A DNA stretch of 64,000 bases, taken from Tsukamurella pulmonis (GTDB lineage Bacteria; Actinomycetota; Actinomycetes; Mycobacteriales; Mycobacteriaceae). The notes beneath the pieces are model-generated. The model was not told the origin of the DNA. It searched no databases and saw nothing but the letters and a program-made list of their open reading frames with translations. Below, piece after piece: positions 44,021-52,385 of the stretch (position 1 is the first letter of the stretch; every line of letters starts with the position of its first letter). The translations under genes and the position numbers were made by a program. The stretch is taken from positions 4,478,136 to 4,542,135 of the forward strand of contig NZ_FNLF01000002.1 of assembly GCF_900103175.1 (NCBI RefSeq), read 5' to 3'.

Positions 44021-44926
44021 TCAGGCGCGTTCGGCGGCGGCCGCTGCCTCCCGGAGAAGGTGCATCGCGCGCCGCACCACGGGATTGCGGCACTCGGAGT
44101 CCTTGACGTAGGCCACGATGGTGCGCCGGGGCGCGGGGTTGCAGACGTCCACCGCGACGGTGCCGGGCGGCAGTTCGGTCGCGCCCAGGCGGGGAAGCAC
44201 CGTCACGCCCACGCCCCGCGCGACGAACCGGAGCGCGGAGGGGTAGTCGGTGGTCTCGACGACGAATCGGGGCGTGAATCCCGCTGCGGCGCAGGCATCG
44301 AGCACGGCCTGGCGACAGGCGCCGCGGCGCACGTCGTTGTCGATCCAGCGCTCGTGTTCGAGTTCCGCCATGTCGACCAGCTCGCGGCCCGCGAAGGCGT
44401 GCCCCTCGGGGAGCACGGCGACGTAGGACTCGACCACGAGGTCCTCGTGCGAGAAGCCCGGTACCGCGGTGGTCTGCCCGTGCTCCTGCCGCACCGCGAC
44501 GGCGAGATCGGGCCGGCGGGCGGCGATCTCGGTGACCTCGTCCTCGATCCGCAGCCGCAGCCGGGTGTCGGGGAACTCGGCGCTCAGCGTCTGCACGACC
44601 GCGGGCATCCAGTGCGTGCCCGCGGTGGCGAAGACGTTCATGGTGATCCGGTTGGCCTTGCCCGCCCGCAGGTCGTCCACGGTGGCGCCGAGATCGTTGA
44701 GGCGACTGAGCACCCCGTCGGCCTCGGTGGCCAGCACCCGCCCGGCAGGGGTGAGCTCAACGCCCCGCCCGACGCGTTCGAGCAGCTTGAGGCCGGTCTC
44801 GCGCTGCAGGGCGGCGACGTGCTGCGAGACGGCCGACGGGGTGTAGCCGAGGCTGGCCGCGGCCGCGGCGACCGATCCGGTGGCCGCGACGGAGCGGAAG
44901 ATCATGAGTCGGTGCGCGTCGAGCAC
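44021..44926 (-). CDS. LysR-family transcriptional regulator
   Basis: The 301-residue protein has an N-terminal winged HTH (LDAHRLMIFRSVAATGSVAAAAASLGYTPSAVSQHVAAL in outline; residues 2-60) and a periplasmic-binding-protein-like effector domain. GTG 44926 is preferred because GGAGGG lies 4 nt upstream and the product begins VLDAHRL as in related regulators; ATG 44938 lies inside the inverted repeat. It diverges from an EamA permease, which it most likely controls. The effector is unknown. Confidence 0.88.
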   Translation of the reverse strand: MLDAHRLMIFRSVAATGSVAAAAASLGYTPSAVSQHVAALQRETGLKLLERVGRGVELTPAGRVLATEADGVLSRLNDLGATVDDLRAGKANRITMNVFATAGTHWMPAVVQTLSAEFPDTRLRLRIEDEVTEIAARRPDLAVAVRQEHGQTTAVPGFSHEDLVVESYVAVLPEGHAFAGRELVDMAELEHERWIDNDVRRGACRQAVLDACAAAGFTPRFVVETTDYPSALRFVARGVGVTVLPRLGATELPPGTVAVDVCNPAPRRTIVAYVKDSECRNPVVRRAMHLLREAAAAAERA

Positions 44927-44935
44927 GATGCCCTC

Positions 44936-44954
44936 CATTCAGTCTTACTGAATG
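44936..44954. promoter_or_regulatory. LysR-type operator
   Basis: CATTCAGT-CTT-ACTGAATG is a perfect 8-bp-arm inverted repeat containing a T-N11-A core, the usual LysR binding pattern. It lies 9 bp from the LysR GTG and 54 bp ahead of the EamA start, suiting control of both genes. Confidence 0.65.
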
Positions 44955-45008
44955 ATAGTGCAGAAATATGCGCTTGTGCTTACTTCGCATCGGTCGCACA
45001 GTGAGGTC

Positions 45009-45977
45009 ATGACGAATCGACTCCCCGCCCTGGCCCTGGTGGCCGTGATGTTCGCGTGGGCCTCCGCCTTCGTGGTGATCCGCGGGCTCGGATCCGGGCC
45101 CGCCCCGCACCTCTCCCCCATCGCCATGGCGGAGGGCCGGCTGCTGGTGGGCGCCGCGGTACTCGGCGTCATCTGGGCCCTGCACTCCCTCTACAACGGC
45201 GGCGTCCGGCTGCCCCGCGGCCGGACGCTCGCGCTCACCGTCGGCTACGGCGCGCTGTGGTTCGCGCTCTACACCGTGCTGGTCAACGCCGCGGAGCAGC
45301 ACCTCGACGCCGGGACCACGGCGCTGCTGGTGAACATCGCGCCGATCATCGTCGCGATACTGGCCGGCGCCCTCCTGCAGGAGGGATTCCCGCCGCTGCT
45401 GGTCGTGGGCATCGCGATCAGCTTCGCCGGGGCCGCGGTCATCGCCTTCACGGGGGACGGCCGGCGCGACGGGGCCGGCGTCGCCCTCGCCGTCGCGGCG
45501 GCGCTGCTCTACGGCATCAGCGTGGTGGCGCAGAAGCTGGTGCTGCGCACCGTCGACCCGCTCACCGCGACGGCGCTGGGCGCGGGCGTCGGCGCGATCG
45601 TGCTCCTGCCCTGGGCGCCCCGGCTCGTCGACGAGCTCGCCGCCGCGCCGCTCTCGAGCACCGTCGGCGTGATCTACCTGGGCCTGGTGCCCACCGCGCT
45701 CGCCTTCCTGCTGTGGGCCTACGCGCTCGCGCACACCCCGGCCGGCGTCACCGCCTCGTCGTCCTACGCCGTGCCGGGCCTGTCGATCCTGCTGAGCTGG
45801 GCGTTCCTCGCGGAGACGCCCACCGCGTGGGGTCTGCTCGGCGGAGTCCTCTGCCTCGTCGGCGTCGCCGTCTCCCGGCTCACCCCGCGACGTCGCGGCG
45901 CAGCACCGACGGCCACTGCTGCACGTCCTGCGGAGTCCGGGCGACCGACAGCGTCGCCCGCGGGAGCGTCCTGCTGA
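45009..45977 (+). CDS. EamA/DMT-family transporter
   Basis: The 322-residue protein has ten TM helices arranged as two EamA repeats, with signatures FAWASAFVVIRGL at the first helix and a second repeat after about residue 150 (GVALAVAAALLYGISVVAQKLV). DMT permeases export amino acids or other metabolites. ATG 45009 has GAGG 4-5 nt upstream, so an in-frame ATG 57 bp earlier was rejected. Its last 98 bp, coding for a hydrophilic tail after the final helix, overlap the 3' end of the convergent hydrolase gene. Confidence 0.87.
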   Translation: MTNRLPALALVAVMFAWASAFVVIRGLGSGPAPHLSPIAMAEGRLLVGAAVLGVIWALHSLYNGGVRLPRGRTLALTVGYGALWFALYTVLVNAAEQHLDAGTTALLVNIAPIIVAILAGALLQEGFPPLLVVGIAISFAGAAVIAFTGDGRRDGAGVALAVAAALLYGISVVAQKLVLRTVDPLTATALGAGVGAIVLLPWAPRLVDELAAAPLSSTVGVIYLGLVPTALAFLLWAYALAHTPAGVTASSSYAVPGLSILLSWAFLAETPTAWGLLGGVLCLVGVAVSRLTPRRRGAAPTATAARPAESGRPTASPAGASC

Positions 45978-46653
45978 GCTCCTCGGCCGTCGAGACCGGG
46001 TGCGCCGGATCGTCGATCCAGGCGAGAACGCTGACCGGCACGTCGATGCGGGCGATCTCCCCGAGCGCGGGGAGATCGCTCGCCGCGGCGCCCCGGAACA
46101 AGGCCGGCAGAAGGGACTCCGGCACGTCGGGCGCCGTCGGCGGATGCCCGACGGTGGCGGGCGGCGGCACCGCCCCCTCCCCCGCGGCGAGCAGCGCGTC
46201 CAGGCCCCGCTCCTCGAGAAGGGTTGCGGAAGCCAGGTATTCGGCGGACTTGGCGACGCGGGTCTCCCACGCGGTCGGCGGCACCATCAGCGTCAGCCCG
46301 CTGAACCGGCCCGGATCGCGGACCGCGGCGTGCAGCAGCGTGCCGGTGCCCATCGACGGCCCGACGCCGTGCACCCGCTCCCCCGGGAACCAGTGGTCGA
46401 GTAGCCGCAGCAGATCGTCCGCGAGGCTCGGCCAGCGGTAGTCCTCGGGGACGGGTCGGCCGGTCGAGAGCCCGTGTCCGCGGGCGTCGTAGCGCAGCAA
46501 CCGGGTTCCGCTCAGGCCACGGCCGAGATCGAGGTCCAGCACGCGGTCGCGGGCCCGGCTGGAGGTGAGGCCGTGCAACTGCACCACGGGCCGCCCGCCC
46601 TCGTCGCTGAACTCGACGGACAGGCGCGCCCCGGGGACGTCGAAGCTGGTCAT
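45880..46653 (-). CDS. Alpha/beta hydrolase
   Basis: The 257-residue protein has the alpha/beta-hydrolase pattern: VVQLHGLTSSR oxyanion strand, LLRYDARGHGLS, and the nucleophile elbow GVGPSMG with Ser as likely nucleophile. An acidic residue is in WIDDPAHPVST. The usual C-terminal catalytic histidine is not obvious; the expected place reads ARTPQDVQQW. The only nearby His is in DPAHP. Substrate is unknown. ATG 46653 lies 51 bp from the divergent acyltransferase gene, and the 3' end overlaps the EamA gene by 98 bp on the opposite strand. Confidence 0.8.
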   Translation of the reverse strand: MTSFDVPGARLSVEFSDEGGRPVVQLHGLTSSRARDRVLDLDLGRGLSGTRLLRYDARGHGLSTGRPVPEDYRWPSLADDLLRLLDHWFPGERVHGVGPSMGTGTLLHAAVRDPGRFSGLTLMVPPTAWETRVAKSAEYLASATLLEERGLDALLAAGEGAVPPPATVGHPPTAPDVPESLLPALFRGAAASDLPALGEIARIDVPVSVLAWIDDPAHPVSTAEELSRTLPRATLSVARTPQDVQQWPSVLRRDVAG

Positions 46654-46704
46654 CGGTCTTCTCTCGCCGCGCGGAGGGTTCGTCGGAGGGCTAGGGTACC
46701 GCCC

Positions 46705-47991
46705 ATGCGCCTGACCAACGTCGCGCACCTGCGACTGCCCTTCGGCCGGATGTACGGCTACGACGTCACGGCGTCGGAGCCGGGCCCGGCGCTGCCGGTG
46801 TCCTTCGACCAGGCGCGGCACGTCGGCGGGGGCGATCGCCCGGGATCGTGGATGGCGCTGTCGTTCCGGTTGCCCGAGCCCGTCCCGCGGGAACTGCTGG
46901 CGCAGGCCTGGCTCGCGGTCATCGCCCGGCACGGCACGCTCCGCTCCGCCTTCCTCCCCGGGCCGGACGGGCCGTCCCTGCACGAGATCACCGTCGGCCC
47001 CGGGGCCTGGGTGGAGCACCCGATCGGCCCGGGCCAGGCCGTCAACGACGCACTGCGGGACGTGCTCGACGAGGCCTGTTCCCCGTACCGCCGTCCGGCG
47101 CACCGGCTCTGCGTGCTCGAGACCGCCGCGGGCCCCACCGTGATCGTCGCGGCGGATCACTCGCACACCGACATGTGGTCGATGCTCGTGATCGCCCGCG
47201 ACCTGCTCGCCGGGCTCGACGAGGTCCGCGACGGCCGCGCACCGTCGCCGGAACCCGTGCCGCCCTTCGCCGATCACACCCGCGCCCTGCGGGAGCGACC
47301 GCCCGCCCCGGACGACGTGCGACTGCGGTGGCGGGAGATCATCGCCGACAGCGGCGGTGTCATGCCCCTGTTCCCGCTGCCGCTCGGCGCGCCGGAGCCG
47401 CACGTCGAGCGGGTGGAGGTGCGCGACGTGCTCGGCACCGAGGAGGTCGCCGCCTTCGCCGATGCCGCTCGCGCGGAGGGGGTCTCGACGCTGTCGGCGA
47501 CCGTCGCCGCGATGACGCGGGTGACGCTGGACCTCGCCGGGGTGCCGCTGCGCGCGGTCTTCCCCGTGCACAGCCGGTACGAGGACGGCTGGCACGACTC
47601 GGTGGGATGGTTCATCACCAACTCGGTGCTGGACTCGCCGTCCGCGCAGCCGCGCGACGCGGCCGAGGCCGTGAAAGAGGCGGTGCGCCTGGGCTCGTGG
47701 CCGCTCGCCGACGTGCTCGCGGAGTGGGGCGGCATGCCCGAGGCACCGGGGATGTTCGCCATCTCCTGGCTGGACCTGCGGCGACTGCCGGTGCGCATCG
47801 ACGCCACCCGCCTCGACGCCCAGTACGTCGGCGCGAGCATCCGCACCGACGGCGTGATGCTGTGGTTCATCCTCGACGAGGCCGGGCTGCACCTGCGCTG
47901 CCGCTACCCGGACACGCTCGAGGCCCGCGCGTCCGTCGGCGGCTGGCTCGACGCCGTGGTGCGCGAGCTGCAGGCCCGCGCGCGGGCCTGA
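46705..47991 (+). CDS. Condensation-domain superfamily acyltransferase (PapA/NRPS C-domain-like)
   Basis: The 428-residue protein looks like a stand-alone condensation-domain enzyme. The catalytic HxxxD motif reads AADHSHTDMWS (about residues 152-160), and the later VGWFITNSV block matches the bridging DFG-like region of PapA-type acyltransferases. Such enzymes esterify lipids or build peptides with CoA- or carrier-bound acyl groups. No NRPS or PKS gene is nearby, so the acceptor is unknown. ATG 46705 follows TAGGGT by 7 nt, a leaderless start. Confidence 0.75.
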   Translation: MRLTNVAHLRLPFGRMYGYDVTASEPGPALPVSFDQARHVGGGDRPGSWMALSFRLPEPVPRELLAQAWLAVIARHGTLRSAFLPGPDGPSLHEITVGPGAWVEHPIGPGQAVNDALRDVLDEACSPYRRPAHRLCVLETAAGPTVIVAADHSHTDMWSMLVIARDLLAGLDEVRDGRAPSPEPVPPFADHTRALRERPPAPDDVRLRWREIIADSGGVMPLFPLPLGAPEPHVERVEVRDVLGTEEVAAFADAARAEGVSTLSATVAAMTRVTLDLAGVPLRAVFPVHSRYEDGWHDSVGWFITNSVLDSPSAQPRDAAEAVKEAVRLGSWPLADVLAEWGGMPEAPGMFAISWLDLRRLPVRIDATRLDAQYVGASIRTDGVMLWFILDEAGLHLRCRYPDTLEARASVGGWLDAVVRELQARARA

Positions 47992-47995
47992 CCGC

Positions 47996-48808
47996 TCAGC
48001 CGGCCGCGCGCTTGCGGGCGGGCCGCTCCGGCTGCGCCTCCCGGTTCTTCACCGACGCCTTGAGCGCGGCGAGCAGGTCGGCGACCTCGTCGTCCTCGGC
48101 CTCCTCCTCCGGCGCCTCGGGGAAGGCGGTGCCGCCGCTGGCCTTCGCCTCGATGAGCTGATGCAGCTGCACCTGGTAGTCGTCCTCGTACTGCTCCGGG
48201 TCGAAGTCGGTGGCCATCGAGTCGATGAGCGAGGCCGCCATGGCCAGCTCCTGCGGCCGGATCTTCACGTCCTCGGTCAGCGCGGGGAACTCGGGCGTGC
48301 GGATCTCGTCGGGCCACAGCAGCGTCTGCAGCACCATCACATTGCCGACCACGCGCAGCGCGCACAGGCGGGTGCGGTTGCGCAGCGTGAAGGTGCAGAT
48401 CGCGAGCCGGTCGGTCTCCTGCAGCGCCTGCCGCAACAGCACGTAGGCCTTGGGCGACTTCGACGAGGGCTCCAGGTAGTAGGGCTTGTCGAACATGATC
48501 GGATCGACGTCCTCACGGGGCACGAACTCCGTCACCGCGATCTCCCGGTGCTTCTCCACCGGCATCGACTTGATGTCCTCCTTGGACAGCACCACCGTCT
48601 CGCCCTCGTCGGACTCGTAGGCGTTCGCGATGTTCGCGAACTCCACCTCGTCGTCGGTGCCCTCGCGCACGCGCTTGTACCGGATGCGGACCCCGTCCTT
48701 CGCATCCACCTGGTGCGACTTCGCATCGTGGCTCTCGATCGCGGAGTACACCTTCACGGGCACGTTCACGAGCCCGAACGACAGCTCACCCGTCCATATC
48801 GCGCGCAT
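47996..48808 (-). CDS. ku: Ku, DNA-end-binding protein of NHEJ
   Basis: Bacterial Ku forms a homodimeric ring on double-strand breaks and recruits LigD. The 270-residue sequence begins with the family hallmark MRAIWTGELSFGLVNVPVKVYSA, followed by the Ku core to about residue 235 and a basic C-terminal end (RPARKRAAG). The length is typical. It diverges from ligD, the same arrangement as Rv0937c/Rv0938, with a 316-bp region of regular repeats between them. ATG 48808 is fixed by homology. Confidence 0.97.
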   Translation of the reverse strand: MRAIWTGELSFGLVNVPVKVYSAIESHDAKSHQVDAKDGVRIRYKRVREGTDDEVEFANIANAYESDEGETVVLSKEDIKSMPVEKHREIAVTEFVPREDVDPIMFDKPYYLEPSSKSPKAYVLLRQALQETDRLAICTFTLRNRTRLCALRVVGNVMVLQTLLWPDEIRTPEFPALTEDVKIRPQELAMAASLIDSMATDFDPEQYEDDYQVQLHQLIEAKASGGTAFPEAPEEEAEDDEVADLLAALKASVKNREAQPERPARKRAAG

Positions 48809-49124
48809 GTGACCATTGTGACTGGTGAGAGACCAGAATGCGAGACCAGCGCTATCACTTGCGCTCGAGCGGCCATGTCCGTTGCGACAGGGCATGCGCC
48901 GGGTGCATGGGGGCTGACCTGCGCGGTTACGGCAGGGCTATGCAGTTCCCGCATGACCGGGTTCGATCCCGGCCCGGAGGCGGCCGACCGGGGTCGAAGG
49001 GTATGCGCGATCCGCATGGCCCGGTGCCGTTTCCGCAGGTCACAGCCCATGCGCCGGACGCATCGCCGCGGTGCCGACCACCGAACCTCTTCCCACCCGC
49101 CGCCCGCGCTCGATAATGGGAGGC
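48809..49124. promoter_or_regulatory. ku-ligD intergenic region with four ATGC-N7-GCAT dyads in a symmetric array
   Basis: Four dyads of the exact form ATGC-N7-GCAT lie at 48894-48908, 48940-48954, 49003-49017 and 49049-49063. Start-to-start spacing is 46, 63 and 46 bp. The sequence between the first two (CTGACCTGCG) recurs reverse-complemented between the last two (CGCAGGTCA), so the region is an imperfect ~65-bp-arm inverted repeat centred near 48,978. A hairpin CCGGG-TTCGAT-CCCGG lies at the centre (48957-48972). A shared control region for both NHEJ genes is the simplest reading. Confidence 0.7.
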
Positions 49125-51473
49125 GTGGCGCAGATCCGGGAGAACCGCGAGGTCGACGGCGTCGGCGTGCAGCTGACCAACCTCGACAAGGTGCTCTACC
49201 CCGCCACGGGTACCACGAAGGCCGAGGTCATCGACTACTTCCAGGCCATCGCGCCGTTCGCGCTCCCGCACCTGCGGGATCGGCCGCTCACCCGCAAGCG
49301 CTGGCCCAACGGCGTCGACAAGACCGCCTTCTTCGAGAAGCGGCTGCCGAGCCACGCGCCGGCCTGGATCCGCCGCGCGAGCCAGTTCCACTCCGACGGC
49401 GAATCGCAGTACCCGGTCATCGAGAACGCCGCGGGCATGGTGTGGCTCGGACAGCAGGCCGCACTGGAACTGCACGTGCCGCAGTGGTCCTTCGTCCCCG
49501 ACGATGCCGATCCCGCCGGCCCGGAGACCCCCGGCCCGCCGAACCGCCTCGTCCTGGACCTCGACCCGGGCCCCGGCGTCACGCTCGACGACTGCGCCGT
49601 CCTCGCGCTGCGCATCCGGGAGCTGCTCGCGGCGATCGGCATGGAGGGTTACCCCGTGACCAGCGGCTCCAAGGGGCTGCACGTCTACGCGCCGCTCACC
49701 ACGGGCATCTCGGCGCAGGGCGCGCGGAAGGTGGCGCACGCGATCGCGGCCCAGCTCGAGGCCGAGTCCCCCGCACTGGTCACGGCGTCGATGGCCAAGG
49801 ACCAGCGCGGGGGCCGCATCTTCGTCGACTGGTCGCAGAACAGCGCCTCGAAGACCACCGTCGCGCCGTACTCCCTGCGCGGCCGGGACCGTCCCTGGGT
49901 CGCCGCGCCGCGCACCTGGGACGAGCTCGCACGGCCGGGCCTGCGGCAGCTCGAGTTCGGCGAAGTGCTCGCTCGCGCGCGCTCCGACGGCGACCTCCTC
50001 GCCGGCCTCGCGGCACCGTCTGCGCCGCCGCCCGAGCCCGTCGACCTGGGTGAGTACCGCGCCAAGCGCGACGCGCGGAAGACGCCCGAGCCGTTCGGCG
50101 GCGCACCGTCGACCGGCGAGCCGATCTTCGTCATCCAGGAGCACCACGCGCGGCGCCTGCACTACGACTTCCGGCTGGAGCACGACGGGGTGCTCGCCTC
50201 CTGGGCCGTGCCGAAGAACCTGCCCGACGACCCGGAGATCAACCACCTCGCCGTCCGCACCGAGGACCATCCGATGGACTACGCGGCCTTCGAGGGCAGC
50301 ATCCCGAAGGGCGAGTACGGCGGCGGCGACGTGAGCATCTGGGATCACGGCACGTACGAACTGGAGAAGTGGCGCGCGAACGAGGTGATCGTGACGCTGC
50401 ACGGGAATCGGCTGCAGGGCAAGCGGTACGCGCTCATCCGCACCGGGGAGAAGAACTGGCTGGCGCACCTGACCAAGGACAAGGCGGCGCCGGCGAAGCC
50501 GGGCACTGCCCCCGCGCCGGATCCGATGCTGCCCACCGAATCGTCGATCGACGGGCTCTCGGGCGCGGACTGGGCCTTCGAGGGCAAGTGGGACGGCTAC
50601 CGCATGATCGCGACGGTGCGCGGCGGCACGGTCTCCCTGCGCACCCGCTCCGGTCGCACGGTGACGGCGGAGTTCCCCGAGTTCGAGTCGCTCGCCCACG
50701 ATCTCGACGGGATGGACGTGGTGCTCGACGGCGAGGCGGTGGTGCTCGACCCGGACGGCGTCCCGTCGTTCCACCTGATGGCGGGCGGCGACACCCGGGC
50801 GGGCGCGGTGCAGCTGTACGTCTTCGACGTGCTGGCGCTCAACGGGGTGGACCTGACGAAACGCCCGTGGACGGTGCGGCGCCAGGTCCTCGACGGGCTG
50901 GCGCCGCTGCTCGAGGCCGACACCGCGGTGAGCGTGCCGCCACTGGTGGAGGCCGAGACCGGTGCGGAGGCGGCGGCGATCAGCGCGGCGCGGGGCTGGG
51001 AGGGGATCATCGCCAAGCGGCGGGACTCGCCGTACCTGCCCGGCCAGCGGGTGCGGGCCTGGGTCAAGCACAAGAACTGGCGCGACCTGCAGGTGGCGAT
51101 CGGCGGCTGGAAGCCGGGGAAGGGCTCACGGGCGAACGGGATCGGCTCGGTGCTCGTGGGGCTGCCCGCGGAGACGGGGCTGGTGTACCTGGGCGCCGTC
51201 GGTTCCGGGTTCAGCGACCGGGACCTGGCGGCGCTGCAGGAGGAACTCGAGCCCCTGCGCATGCGCCGCTCCCCCTTCACCGCGCCGATCGACGATCCCG
51301 AGGCCCGCGACGCCGTCTGGGTGCTGCCGAAGGTGATCGGCGACGTGCGGTACTCGTCGCTGCGCCGGGGCGGGCATCTGCGGCAACCGAGCTGGCGGGG
51401 CTTCCGGCGCGATCTGCTCCCCGGCGATCTTCCGTCCGCCGAGGACGCGCCCTGGGAGGGCCTCGAGGAATAG
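49125..51473 (+). CDS. ligD: LigD, multifunctional NHEJ DNA ligase
   Basis: The 782-residue protein has the mycobacterial order polymerase, phosphoesterase, ligase. The polymerase/primase domain (about 1-300) has metal-binding Asp145 and Asp147 in LVLDLDPGPG. The 3'-phosphoesterase domain (about 330-460) begins EHHARRLHYDFRLEHDG with His340 and His341. The ATP-dependent ligase domain (about 470-782) has the adenylated Lys488 in EGKWDGYR. It fills gaps, trims ends and seals breaks held by Ku. The start is GTG 49125, with GATAAT 7 nt upstream and GGGAGG overlapping; ATG 49116 is an alternative. Confidence 0.96.
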   Translation: MAQIRENREVDGVGVQLTNLDKVLYPATGTTKAEVIDYFQAIAPFALPHLRDRPLTRKRWPNGVDKTAFFEKRLPSHAPAWIRRASQFHSDGESQYPVIENAAGMVWLGQQAALELHVPQWSFVPDDADPAGPETPGPPNRLVLDLDPGPGVTLDDCAVLALRIRELLAAIGMEGYPVTSGSKGLHVYAPLTTGISAQGARKVAHAIAAQLEAESPALVTASMAKDQRGGRIFVDWSQNSASKTTVAPYSLRGRDRPWVAAPRTWDELARPGLRQLEFGEVLARARSDGDLLAGLAAPSAPPPEPVDLGEYRAKRDARKTPEPFGGAPSTGEPIFVIQEHHARRLHYDFRLEHDGVLASWAVPKNLPDDPEINHLAVRTEDHPMDYAAFEGSIPKGEYGGGDVSIWDHGTYELEKWRANEVIVTLHGNRLQGKRYALIRTGEKNWLAHLTKDKAAPAKPGTAPAPDPMLPTESSIDGLSGADWAFEGKWDGYRMIATVRGGTVSLRTRSGRTVTAEFPEFESLAHDLDGMDVVLDGEAVVLDPDGVPSFHLMAGGDTRAGAVQLYVFDVLALNGVDLTKRPWTVRRQVLDGLAPLLEADTAVSVPPLVEAETGAEAAAISAARGWEGIIAKRRDSPYLPGQRVRAWVKHKNWRDLQVAIGGWKPGKGSRANGIGSVLVGLPAETGLVYLGAVGSGFSDRDLAALQEELEPLRMRRSPFTAPIDDPEARDAVWVLPKVIGDVRYSSLRRGGHLRQPSWRGFRRDLLPGDLPSAEDAPWEGLEE

Positions 51474-51474
51474 T

Positions 51475-51499
51475 TAGTGCACTATTGATTCGTGCACTA
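51475..51499 (+). promoter_or_regulatory. Paired operator half-sites upstream of the OhrR-like gene
   Basis: TAGTGCACTA (51475-51484) is a perfect palindrome and TCGTGCACTA (51490-51499) a near copy 15 bp on, right between the ligD stop and TAGCGT (51509-51514) of the next gene. Two in-phase sites, about one and a half helical turns apart, fit a MarR-family autorepressor. Confidence 0.55.
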
Positions 51500-51520
51500 T
51501 ACGTCTGCTAGCGTCGGGGT

Positions 51521-51976
51521 ATGACAGATCCCGATCCGCTCGCCCTGGAACGCCAGGTCTGCTTCGCGCTGGCCGTCGCCAACCGCGCCGTGCTCTCGGT
51601 CTACCGGCCGATCCTCGCGCCGATGGGGCTCACGCACCCGCAGTACCTCGTGATGCTGGCGCTGTGGGAGTCCTCCCCGCGGTCGGTCAAGGAGATCGCC
51701 GGTGCGCTGCAGCTGGATTCGCCCACCCTGAGCCCGCTGCTCAAGCGGCTCGAGGCGCAGGGCCTGCTCACCCGCGGCCGCGCCGCGGACGACGAGCGCC
51801 GCATCGAGGTCGAGCTCACCGACGCCGGCCGGGAACTGCGGGAGAAGGCCCTCGCCGTCCCGCCCGCCGTCATCGAGAGCCTCGGCGCCAGCCTCGCCGA
51901 ACTCGAGGACCTGCATCGCGTCCTCACCACCGTCAACGCCAAGGCGCTCGCCGCGGGCGCACTCGAGGAGTCCTGA
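51521..51976 (+). CDS. MarR-family regulator, OhrR-like (redox-sensing cysteine)
   Basis: The 151-residue winged-helix protein opens LERQVCFALAVANR, with Cys14 where OhrR has its peroxide-reactive cysteine (LCFALY), and continues YRPILAPMGLTHPQYLVMLALWE, a close match to OhrR. The wing follows at about 85-105 (ADDERRIEVELTDAG). OhrR proteins release DNA when organic peroxides oxidise the cysteine. No ohr peroxidase gene is adjacent, which is unusual. TAGCGT lies 6 nt before ATG. The stop overlaps the next ATG by one base. Confidence 0.87.
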   Translation: MTDPDPLALERQVCFALAVANRAVLSVYRPILAPMGLTHPQYLVMLALWESSPRSVKEIAGALQLDSPTLSPLLKRLEAQGLLTRGRAADDERRIEVELTDAGRELREKALAVPPAVIESLGASLAELEDLHRVLTTVNAKALAAGALEES

Positions 51977-52362
51977 TGAACGCCGTCCACCGCCCCGATC
52001 CCCTGCACTACCTCGCCTGGGTCTACACCGGCTCGCTGCCGGAGCGGAACCGGGAGTGGGTGCGGCACAACCTCACCCGTCGCACCTGGGCCGTCCGCCA
52101 CCTGATCCGCGGCCAGCTCGCCGTGCTCCCGGTGTACGCCCTGCTGATGCTGCTGCCCGGCCCGCTGTGGCTGCGCGGCGCCACGGTGCTGCTCGGCGCG
52201 CTGCTGGCGGTGTTCTACAACGCCGCCTACATGCGCCCCAACCGCGCTCGCCGGCTGGAGAAGAACGGCCTCGATCCGGCGCTGGAGAACCCCGCCGTCG
52301 CCGAGCGCCGCGATGCGACCCGCGCCGCCTACGAGGCCGCGTACGCACCCGCGCGCGCCTGA
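51976..52362 (+). CDS. DUF5313-like small membrane protein
   Basis: The 128-residue protein starts in a TGATG junction with the OhrR-like gene, so it is coupled to it. The start RPDPLHYLAWVYTGSLPERNREWVRHNLT is the pattern of DUF5313 proteins of mycobacteria (assignment from memory). Two hydrophobic segments (about 48-62 and 66-84) make a membrane hairpin, and both ends are polar. Function is unknown; co-expression with a redox regulator may mean a stress role. Confidence 0.75.
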   Translation: MNAVHRPDPLHYLAWVYTGSLPERNREWVRHNLTRRTWAVRHLIRGQLAVLPVYALLMLLPGPLWLRGATVLLGALLAVFYNAAYMRPNRARRLEKNGLDPALENPAVAERRDATRAAYEAAYAPARA

Positions 52363-52385
52363 GCGGACCGTCGTAGCCTGAGGAC

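Noticed and set aside
48956-48973. tRNA T-arm-like hairpin CCGGG-TTCGAT-CCCGG and possible attachment site
   Set aside because: The loop has 6 nt rather than 7, no other tRNA arm is present and no integrase gene is near. It belongs to the centre of the ku-ligD repeat region.
48894-49063. CRISPR-like repeats between ku and ligD
   Set aside because: The units are short dyads with unequal spacing and a mirror arrangement, without uniform spacers or cas genes.
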